DNA of 8,836 nt from contig JANNTD010000049.1 in assembly GCA_031403315.1 (NCBI GenBank), positions 1 through 8,836 of the forward strand, in the 5' to 3' direction. Both the position numbers and the translations under genes were made by a program. Below, piece by piece: positions 1 to 5,430 of the stretch (within the stretch, counting starts at the first letter, position 1; the number at the start of each line of letters is the position of its first letter). The stretch comes from DASYDU01 sp031403315 (GTDB taxonomy: Bacteria; Planctomycetota; Planctomycetia; Pirellulales; Lacipirellulaceae). A model generated the notes under the pieces. It did not search any database, was not told the origin of the DNA, and saw only the letters and a program-made list of their open reading frames with translations.

Positions 1-575
1 CCCTCGTCGCCGACCTTCGAGCCGCGCAGGTCCAACAGCCGCAGCTTCTTCGCCGTCTTCAAGTGCGCGAGCCCGGGATCGGTGATCCGCGTGTAGAGCA
101 GCGTCAGATGCGTGAGCTTCGGCAGCTTCGCCACTTCGGCCATGCCGTCGTTCGTGACTTCGATCGACCGCTGGAACACGAGCGCCTTGAGGCTCGCCAG
201 CGCCGCGAGCTTGGCGAGCCCGGCGTCGCTGACCATCGTGTTGTCGAGGCCCAGGTCGGTGAGCTTGTCCAGCACCGCGAGGTGATCGAGTCCCGCGTCG
301 GTGATGCCTGGCCCCCACAGCTTGAGCCGCTCGAGCCCCGGCGCCGCCGCCAACAGCCGCAAGTCGTCGTCGGTGGCCGGGCGAGTCGACAAGTCAATGG
401 CGACGATGCCGCCATCCTCGCCGCGCTCCATCCCCCCGGACAACTGTCCAATCTTCGCCACCAGCTCCGCCGGCGCGGGCGACTGAGCCACCGCCAGGGA
501 AGCTGTCCAATTCACGGCAACCAGTGCCAAGCACCCCAGAAAGACCACCCCGCAGCGAACGTGCAAATGTTTCAT
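1..575 (-). CDS. Secreted leucine-rich-repeat protein, C-terminus beyond the window
   Basis: The frame reads leftward from an ATG at 575-573 and stays open to the window edge, giving 191 codons without a stop. The N-terminus is a signal peptide: charged start (MKHLHVR), hydrophobic core at about residues 9-21, and a likely cleavage after AVA at residue 30. A short linker leads to 24-residue leucine-rich repeats from about residue 81 (LERLKLWGPGITDAGLDHL, then LTDLGLDNTMVSDAGLAKL, then LTHLTLLYTRITDPGLAHL). The ITDAGL-type consensus is common in planctomycete extracytoplasmic proteins. Such repeats usually bind other proteins, and no catalytic domain is visible in the part present. A purine-rich GGGAGGA lies about 13 bases before the ATG, and a second AGG lies closer. 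The ligand and cellular role are unknown. The gene is divergent from the oxidoreductase. Confidence 0.88.
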   Translation of the reverse strand, partial: MKHLHVRCGVVFLGCLALVAVNWTASLAVAQSPAPAELVAKIGQLSGGMERGEDGGIVAIDLSTRPATDDDLRLLAAAPGLERLKLWGPGITDAGLDHLAVLDKLTDLGLDNTMVSDAGLAKLAALASLKALVFQRSIEVTNDGMAEVAKLPKLTHLTLLYTRITDPGLAHLKTAKKLRLLDLRGSKVGDE

Positions 576-619
576 GGCGAGCCTGTTTCCTCCCGAAAAT
601 TGAACCCCGTGTTCCCTCC

Positions 620-649
620 AGCGTAGTAGCAACCCGGGGGCAGCGTCAA
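620..649 (-). promoter_or_regulatory. Candidate sigma-70-like promoter for the LRR gene
   Basis: Read on the minus strand, TTGACG (649-644) is followed after 18 bases by TACGCT (625-620), about 45 bases before the ATG. The -35 match is good and the -10 match is moderate. Planctomycete promoter consensus is poorly defined, so this is only a candidate. Confidence 0.3.
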
Positions 650-666
650 ATTCCCGGCGAAACTAT

Positions 667-695
667 TTGAAGGCCCCCGCGAACCCCGCTATGCT
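667..695 (+). promoter_or_regulatory. Candidate sigma-70-like promoter for the Gfo/Idh/MocA gene
   Basis: TTGAAG (667-672) and TATGCT (690-695) are separated by exactly 17 bases. They lie 74 bases upstream of the chosen ATG at 770, which leaves a leader of about 65-70 bases. The fit to a housekeeping promoter is reasonable, but it is judged by eye only. Confidence 0.4.
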
Positions 696-769
696 GAAAG
701 CTCCCGTTGCCCGCCAGACCTGGCCCTTTATTTGACGGCCCTTTTATTGATGTTGAGGAGACCCGAGTA

Positions 770-2116
770 ATGTCGTTCGAGATCCAGGCAGATCGCCGTA
801 CGTTCTTGCAGGCGTCGGCGTTGGCGGGCATGAGCTATTGGGTCACGGGCTCGCTGCGGGCAGCGGAGAGCACCTCGTCCCTCGAGCAGATTCAGGTCGC
901 CTGCGTTGGCGTCGGCGGCAAGGGCAAGAGCGACGTTCAGAACATGTCGCGGCACGGAAAAATCTTCGCCCTTTGCGATGTCGACGCGCGCTTTTTGAAA
1001 GGCATGGCCAAGGCCTACAAGACCGACCACACCTTCACCGACTACCGCGAGATGCTCGATCAAATGGGCGACCGGATCGACGCGGTGGTGATCAGCGTGC
1101 CCGACCACAACCACGCCGTGATCGCCTCGAAGGCGATGAAAATGGGCAAGCACGTCCACTGCCAGAAGCCGCTCACGCGGACGATCTGGGAAGCGCGGCG
1201 GCTCGGCGAGATCGCCCGCGAGAACGGCGTCGCCACGCAGATGGGCAACCAGTTCACCGCCTTCAATCCGATGCGCAAGGCAGCCGCCCAGATTCAGCAG
1301 GGGCAAGTCGGCACGGTCAAGGAAGTTCACGTCTGGACCAACCGCCCGATCTGGCCGCAGGGCGAACGTCGGCCAGTGCTCAAGCCGGTCCCCAAGTCGC
1401 TCGACTGGGAAGTCTGGCTCGGCCCAGCCCGCTACCGTCCTTACGGCGAAGGCTACCATCCGTTCTCCTGGCGGGGCTGGTGGGACTTCGGCACTGGCGC
1501 GCTCGGCGACATGGCCTGCCACACTTGCAACTTGCCGTTCATGGCGCTGAACATGCGCGACCCCATCTCCGTCGAGGCCGAGTGCCCCGAGCACGATGGC
1601 GATAGCTACCCCAATCGCTCGAAGATCAAGTTCGAGTTTCCGGAACTGGCCGGCCGCGCGCCGTTCACGCTGCATTGGTACGACGGCGGCAACATCCCAC
1701 CGGCCGAACTGTTCACCGGCGTCACGCTTGCCACCAAGGATGAAGACGGCAAGGAAGTGTCCCCGCCCTGCAAGAGCGGCTGCCTGATCGTCGGCGATAG
1801 CGCCAAGATGTATGCGGCCGGCGACTATGCGGAGCTTGGCGTTCAGATCGTTGGCGACGTGAAGGTACTCGATGCCGAATATCCGATCAGCCCCGGCCAC
1901 GAGAAGGAATGGTTCATTGCCATGCGCGATTCGAAGCAGCCGGCCATGTCGAACTTTCCCGACTATGCCGGCCCGCTCGTCGAAACGATCTTGCTGGGAA
2001 ATCTCGCCGTCTGGAAGCGCGGCCGCGTCGAGTGGGACCCCAAGAATCTCAAGCCCAACGACCCAGCGCTCGAACGCATCGTCCACTGCGAATACCGCGA
2101 CGGGTATCAGGTGTGA
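770..2116 (+). CDS. Tat-exported Gfo/Idh/MocA family oxidoreductase
   Basis: A 448-residue NAD(P)-dependent dehydrogenase-like protein. The ATG at 770 is chosen because GAGGAG sits 9 bases upstream (755-760) and because it gives a clean Tat signal, DRRTFLQASAL (residues 8-18). A longer in-frame start at 707 would bury that signal. The Rossmann motif GVGGKG is at residues 47-52, with the acidic CDVD at 69-72 after the second strand. The conserved EKP lysine motif appears as CQKP (131-134; K133 is the likely catalytic lysine), as in many planctomycete paralogues. WRGWWDFGTGALGDMACH at 234-251 carries the C-terminal-domain histidine characteristic of the secreted subfamily. Family members act on sugars and related polyols, but the substrate cannot be read from the sequence. 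It is monocistronic and converges with the anti-sigma gene. Confidence 0.93.
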   Translation: MSFEIQADRRTFLQASALAGMSYWVTGSLRAAESTSSLEQIQVACVGVGGKGKSDVQNMSRHGKIFALCDVDARFLKGMAKAYKTDHTFTDYREMLDQMGDRIDAVVISVPDHNHAVIASKAMKMGKHVHCQKPLTRTIWEARRLGEIARENGVATQMGNQFTAFNPMRKAAAQIQQGQVGTVKEVHVWTNRPIWPQGERRPVLKPVPKSLDWEVWLGPARYRPYGEGYHPFSWRGWWDFGTGALGDMACHTCNLPFMALNMRDPISVEAECPEHDGDSYPNRSKIKFEFPELAGRAPFTLHWYDGGNIPPAELFTGVTLATKDEDGKEVSPPCKSGCLIVGDSAKMYAAGDYAELGVQIVGDVKVLDAEYPISPGHEKEWFIAMRDSKQPAMSNFPDYAGPLVETILLGNLAVWKRGRVEWDPKNLKPNDPALERIVHCEYRDGYQV

Positions 2117-2118
2117 TG

Positions 2119-2139
2119 GTCCGTGGTCAGAGGTCGGGG
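2119..2139 (+). repeat. Degenerate heptad repeat just after the oxidoreductase stop
   Basis: Three consecutive seven-base units, GTCCGTG, GTCAGAG and GTCGGGG, begin two bases after the TGA of the oxidoreductase. They share GTC and a purine-rich tail. The spacing matches the seven-base period of the repeat at 3852-3932, although the unit differs. No function is evident. Confidence 0.5.
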
Positions 2140-2178
2140 GCCAGAAGTACAGGGACTGAACCTCAATCCGACGCCCCA

Positions 2179-2214
2179 CTGCCGCTTGCGATGTAGCTGC
2201 CGCTTGCGGTTTAG
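2179..2214. repeat. Two tandem 18-base repeats with mini-hairpin cores
   Basis: CTGCCGCTTGCGATGTAG (2179-2196) is followed directly by CTGCCGCTTGCGGTTTAG (2197-2214), identical at 16 of 18 positions. The second copy contains CCGCTTGCGG, a four-base-pair stem around TT; in the first copy this is CCGCTTGCGA. The repeat sits between two convergent genes. It could help end transcription, but there is no T-tract on either side, so it is recorded only as a repeat. Confidence 0.65.
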
Positions 2215-2238
2215 CTCCGCCCCTCACACGGCACCCAT

Positions 2239-3843
2239 TCAATTCGGCTCGTCCGGTGGTGGACCATCTGGCGGCAGCCCATCTTCGCGTCGCGGCCCAC
2301 CATTCGGCGGACCGAATTCGCGGGGCGGCGGTCGCCAATCGCGCCCCTCGCGCGGCGGCGGACTACCTGGCCCACCAGGACCTCCCGGCCCCGGCGGAAA
2401 CGGCGGCGGACCATCGAACCCGTCGCGCTCGAAATCTCGCCCGGGGCCGTCACGCCGTCCGCGTTCGTCCCGTCCGCGGCCACGCTCCTCCGGACCGCGC
2501 CCACCCGGTCCGCCGCGCCAGAACCGCCGCGGAAAGTCGTCGTCCTGCAAACCCACCTGCGAGCGCATGTACATCTGTTGGAGTTGCACTTCCATCTCCG
2601 CGAGCGGCAGTCCCAACAGGTACTCCCGCTGATCGTTCGTCAGCTCCTCAGCGAAGAATTGCTCCAAGTTCTGCGAACCGAATTTTGGTTCGAGCGCGTC
2701 GTACATCCAACGCCACAACTGCCGCATGCGTTGCCCGCCTTCGAGGCCGTCGAGATACTCTTGCGCCTCCGGGCTGAGTCGGGCCGTCAGGCGATCCTGC
2801 AATTGTCGCCGCCGCTTGTCGTCCTGCATGTCGCGCATCACGATCACCAGTGCCACTTGGGCAGCGCTGCGGCCGGCGAGGCGTCGTTCCGGATCGGCAT
2901 GACCCTGTCGGCGAACTTCTTGGACCAGTTCACCACGACGCTCTTCGACAATGCTCAGGATTGCGTCTTGCAGCGCCTGCTCGTCTTCCAGCGACAACTG
3001 CCGCCGCGTTGCCCGTTCGGATTGCTCCAGCATGCGTTTGACGCGCTTCAGCCTCTCCGCCGTTGGCAGCTCGCGCAGTTCCAGTTTGTCGCCCGGCGAG
3101 CGGGGTTGGATCCAGGCCGCGTAGGCGGCGAGCGTTGCCTCGAGTTGTGCGCGGTCCTGCGACGTGGCGATGTCGAGCTCAAGCTTGCGCAGCCGATCCT
3201 GCGCGGCCGGCGCCGGGCCCAGTTTCTCGAAGCGGTCAAACTTCGCCGCCAGCTCCGCCTTCTGGTCGACCGGCAACGCTTCCAACCACTTGCGGCGATC
3301 GTCGAATGTTTGCCAATTGGCCGCGGCCGACACGTCGGAGACATTGGTAGCCCCGCGCGCGTTCGGCTCGAAGTTGAACTTCGCCAGCCCGCGCAGATAC
3401 TCGATGTCGCCGACTTCCGTCAGCACGTCGAGCTGCACGATCACCGGCAAATCGGCCACCAGTGCATGGTTTCGGCTCGGCGCAAATGCCCGCGCCGCCG
3501 CAAACGCCGCAATCGCGATCGCCAATCCGGCAGCTGCCAGCCAATACGTCCGCCGCCGGCCGCTCGCGGATTGAGTCGTCGATTGCTCCGTCGCGTCGCG
3601 CTCGGCCACCAACGTGACCATCTCGATCGTGGTCCGCGCAAAGTTGTCACCCACCACGGTCGGCGGCAACGCCTCGAGCGCCGACCAGGCCTGCTCCAGT
3701 TCCGTGAGCCGGCGACGATAATCAGAGTCGCTGGCCAGCCGCCGCTCGACGCGCCGGCACTCGTCGGCCGTGAGCTCGCCGTCGAGATACGCCACCAGCT
3801 CGTCGGTGTCCGGCGCTTCGGGTTGGAAATTGGACGTGGACAT
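2239..3843 (-). CDS. Membrane anti-sigma-like protein with large outer domain and Pro/Gly/Arg-rich tail
   Basis: A 534-residue protein from the ATG at 3843. Residues 13-60 (DELVAYLDGELTADECRRVE...) resemble the N-terminal fold of planctomycete anti-sigma factors, but the zinc ligands HxxxCxxC are missing; the only Cys here is C29. Residues 101-120 form one membrane span after RRR, putting the N-terminus in the cytoplasm. About 320 outer residues follow, predicted largely helical and charged, with LTNDQ at 401-405. The tail from about 444 to the end is almost entirely Gly, Pro, Arg, Asp and Glu. The start lies 11 bases after the sigma stop, with no Shine-Dalgarno sequence. A TTG at 3858 that overlaps the sigma TGA (TTGA) is an alternative start adding five residues. 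The likely role is to hold the adjacent sigma factor and respond to an envelope signal, inferred from gene order and topology. Confidence 0.82.
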   Translation of the reverse strand: MSTSNFQPEAPDTDELVAYLDGELTADECRRVERRLASDSDYRRRLTELEQAWSALEALPPTVVGDNFARTTIEMVTLVAERDATEQSTTQSASGRRRTYWLAAAGLAIAIAAFAAARAFAPSRNHALVADLPVIVQLDVLTEVGDIEYLRGLAKFNFEPNARGATNVSDVSAAANWQTFDDRRKWLEALPVDQKAELAAKFDRFEKLGPAPAAQDRLRKLELDIATSQDRAQLEATLAAYAAWIQPRSPGDKLELRELPTAERLKRVKRMLEQSERATRRQLSLEDEQALQDAILSIVEERRGELVQEVRRQGHADPERRLAGRSAAQVALVIVMRDMQDDKRRRQLQDRLTARLSPEAQEYLDGLEGGQRMRQLWRWMYDALEPKFGSQNLEQFFAEELTNDQREYLLGLPLAEMEVQLQQMYMRSQVGLQDDDFPRRFWRGGPGGRGPEERGRGRDERGRRDGPGRDFERDGFDGPPPFPPGPGGPGGPGSPPPREGRDWRPPPREFGPPNGGPRREDGLPPDGPPPDEPN

Positions 3844-3851
3844 GATTCGAA

Positions 3852-3932
3852 AAGTCAAGAGTCGAGAGTGGAGGGCTGAGGGCCAGAGTCAGCCAGTTCT
3901 GGCTCTTGACTCTCGACTCTCGACCCTCGACT
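3852..3932. repeat. Heptad-built inverted repeat at the sigma/anti-sigma junction
   Basis: The left half (3852-3880) is a run of degenerate heptads: AGTCAAG, AGTCGAG, AGTGGAG, GGCTGAG. The right half, read on the opposite strand from 3932, is AGTCGAG, GGTCGAG, AGTCGAG, AGTCAAG. A 16-base core (3854-3869 against 3909-3924) pairs at 15 of 16 positions. An inner stem pairs GCCAGA (3882-3887) with TCTGGC (3898-3903). The whole element could fold into an imperfect hairpin of about 80 bases. It encodes the last 25 codons of the sigma factor and ends 9 bases before the anti-sigma ATG. Confidence 0.8.
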
Positions 3933-4541
3933 AAAATAGGGTTCTAAAACTTCGCGCAGCCGGCTGCGGGCCCGCGACAACAGCGACTTCACCGCCTCCG
4001 GCGAGAGGTCCATCACTTCGGCGATCTCGGCGTAACTGAAGTGTTCGAACTTCGACAGCAGCACGGCCATCCGCTGCCGTTCGCCGAGCGCGCCGATCGC
4101 CTGCCGCACCGCGTCGCGCAGTTCCGCTTTGTCGAGTTGCCGAGTCGGCATCAGGCCGCTGGCGGCGACGGCCACCGCTTCGATCGACATCGTCGAAGTG
4201 TCATTGGTCGACGGCGGCATGTTGACTTCGTGTCGACGGGCTCGGCTCCGCTGAGCGTTGGCCGCAACGTTGCCTGCGATCGTGAACAACCACGTCGAAA
4301 ACTTCGCCCCCGGCACATACCGCTTCCGCGCCCGGTACACGCGCAGGAACACGTCCTGCGCGAGGTCCTCGGCCAGGCCCGGCTGACCGGTCAGGTGCGC
4401 CAACAGCGACACCAGCCGATTCTGATAGCGCAGCATCAATTCCTCGAACGCCCGCGCATCGTCATCGCGCACCAGCAGCATCAGCCGGACGTCCGGGTCG
4501 GCCAGCGTATACCGTTCGGCGGTGGATTCCGTGATGGCCAA
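3855..4541 (-). CDS. ECF-type RNA polymerase sigma factor
   Basis: A 228-residue group 4 sigma-70 factor that directs RNA polymerase to a dedicated promoter set. Region 2 spans about residues 28-103, with FEELMLRYQNRLVSLLAHL, the core-binding AEDLAQDVFLRVYRA (57-71) and the -10-reading FSTWLFTIAGNVAANAQR (81-98). A 30-40 residue Ser/Thr/Met-containing linker follows. Region 4 spans about 138-200, with LGERQRMAVLLSKFE and the helix-turn-helix FSYAEIAEVMDLSPEAVKSL (168-187). The only start that keeps the conserved DPDVRLML segment is TTG at 4541; an in-frame stop lies at 4565-4563. No strong ribosome site precedes it. The fold should end near EVLEPYF (residue 203). Residues 204-228 are encoded by a repeat and look acquired. 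The anti-sigma gene follows directly. Confidence 0.93.
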   Translation of the reverse strand: MAITESTAERYTLADPDVRLMLLVRDDDARAFEELMLRYQNRLVSLLAHLTGQPGLAEDLAQDVFLRVYRARKRYVPGAKFSTWLFTIAGNVAANAQRSRARRHEVNMPPSTNDTSTMSIEAVAVAASGLMPTRQLDKAELRDAVRQAIGALGERQRMAVLLSKFEHFSYAEIAEVMDLSPEAVKSLLSRARSRLREVLEPYFSRGSRVESQEPELADSGPQPSTLDS

Positions 4542-4589
4542 AGTGGCTCGCGCAGTGGTTTCTCAATTCCGTGCGAAAAGCGCTCGCAA

Positions 4590-4619
4590 TTCCAGCTTAC
4601 CGTCTTCCAGCTTACCGTC
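4590..4619. repeat. Perfect 15-base tandem duplication upstream of the sigma gene
   Basis: TTCCAGCTTACCGTC occurs twice without a gap (4590-4604 and 4605-4619), identical at every base. Read in the direction of the sigma gene, each unit is GACGGTAAGCTGGAA. The pair ends about 50 bases before the TTG start, so it lies in the promoter or leader region. It could be a binding site, a spontaneous duplication, or a genome-wide intergenic repeat. Confidence 0.75.
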
Positions 4620-4683
4620 GGGTGCGACGACGGGCGAGCGGGCCGAACGGCGGATGCGTCGCATTGCCTGGCCCCCTGGAGTT

Positions 4684-4710
4684 GAAACCCCGCCGCGGCG
4701 GGCCGGTTTC
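4684..4710. terminator. GC-rich hairpin between the small membrane protein and the sigma gene
   Basis: GAAACC...GGTTTC brackets the perfect palindrome CCCGCCGCGGCGGG (4688-4701 region). This gives a strong stem with a three-base bulge on the right arm. It lies about 35 bases past the stop of the small membrane protein gene, where a terminator would be expected. No T-tract follows on the minus strand, so it could equally be a protein site or an mRNA structure. Confidence 0.35.
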
Positions 4711-4745
4711 GCGGCATTTGTCGCGTCTCATCGCCGAGGCGCCAT

Positions 4746-5201
4746 TTACTTCAACCGCGCGATCATCGCCAGCAGCACCGCCAATACCGTCGTCGCCACG
4801 AACAGGCTCCGTAGCGTAAATCGCCACGGGCGGCACAACCGCAAAACTCCCGCCGGCAGCACCACGATCACCACCGGCAGCCACAGCGGCACCATCACCC
4901 GGATCGTATTGGGCAGCGGAAAGTCCCAACGAACGCCAGGAAACTTCGGCCGCAGCAGCTCCGACGGAAACGTCATCAGCTCGTCGATCGAATAGCTGCG
5001 AAACATCCACGGCCAATCGCGCGTCGGCGTCACGACCACCATCAACCGGCCCTGCATGGCCACCGCGGCAAAACTGCGGCTGTCCACGAATCGCCCTCGC
5101 AAGTCGTAAGCCGTGTAGTAGCTCCGCACCGAGAGCAAGGCGAGCGCCGCACACGCGATGAGGCACGACACTGACGCGATGTTAAGACAGCGTCGCAGCA
5201 C
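4746..5201 (-). CDS. Small planctomycete-type membrane protein of unknown function
   Basis: A 151-residue protein read from a GTG at 5201; there is no in-frame ATG before it, and a stop lies at 5234-5232. Membrane spans are seen at about residues 8-25, 102-120 and 130-148. Between the first two is an outer segment rich in Tyr, Trp and Phe, containing FPGVRWDF. The pattern of an N-terminal span, an FPG-containing outer segment and PLWLPVVIVVLP followed by an arginine-rich stretch resembles a widespread, unnamed planctomycete family. That family often ends in a zinc ribbon; here the end is WRFTLRSLFVATTVLAVLLA, another recurrent planctomycete tail. No catalytic residues are evident. The 204-base gap to the sigma gene holds a hairpin and a repeat, so it is probably not in that operon. 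Confidence 0.75.
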   Translation of the reverse strand: MLRRCLNIASVSCLIACAALALLSVRSYYTAYDLRGRFVDSRSFAAVAMQGRLMVVVTPTRDWPWMFRSYSIDELMTFPSELLRPKFPGVRWDFPLPNTIRVMVPLWLPVVIVVLPAGVLRLCRPWRFTLRSLFVATTVLAVLLAMIARLK

Positions 5202-5430
5202 GGGAGATCGACCGCGGAGATTGTTTTGGGTTCAACCCGCACGCTACGCCAGGCAGCCTAACAGATCGTCAGCCCGAAGGCGAATTCTCGATTGAAATCG
5301 GGCCAGTCGATGGGTTTGCGTGTTCACCCTTTGATTCGTGAATACAATACGAAGTGGCGGAGTCATCCTCAGCGGGTGCCCGCCGACCACGGCACCACGT
5401 ACTTCGATCTCCGAACAGGAATACATCAGA

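Noticed and set aside
728..2338. A 536-codon open frame on the minus strand opposite the oxidoreductase gene
   Set aside because: It overlaps a gene with clear domain motifs, and its translation is a low-order mix of Arg, Ala, Asp and Val typical of the antisense of high-GC coding DNA. No start site or family match is visible.
2578..3879. A 433-codon plus-strand frame opposite the anti-sigma gene
   Set aside because: It is the antisense shadow of a gene with a membrane span and an anti-sigma-like N-terminus. The product has no recognisable motif, and the frame runs through the inverted repeat.
3852..3932. CRISPR array
   Set aside because: The units are seven bases long, contiguous and mirrored, with no spacers of regular length and no cas genes.
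5315..5348. Promoter of the beta-helix gene (TTGCGT with TACAAT)
   Set aside because: TACAAT at 5343-5348 is a fair -10 box, but the nearest -35-like hexamers are spaced 21 or 14 bases away, so no convincing pair exists.
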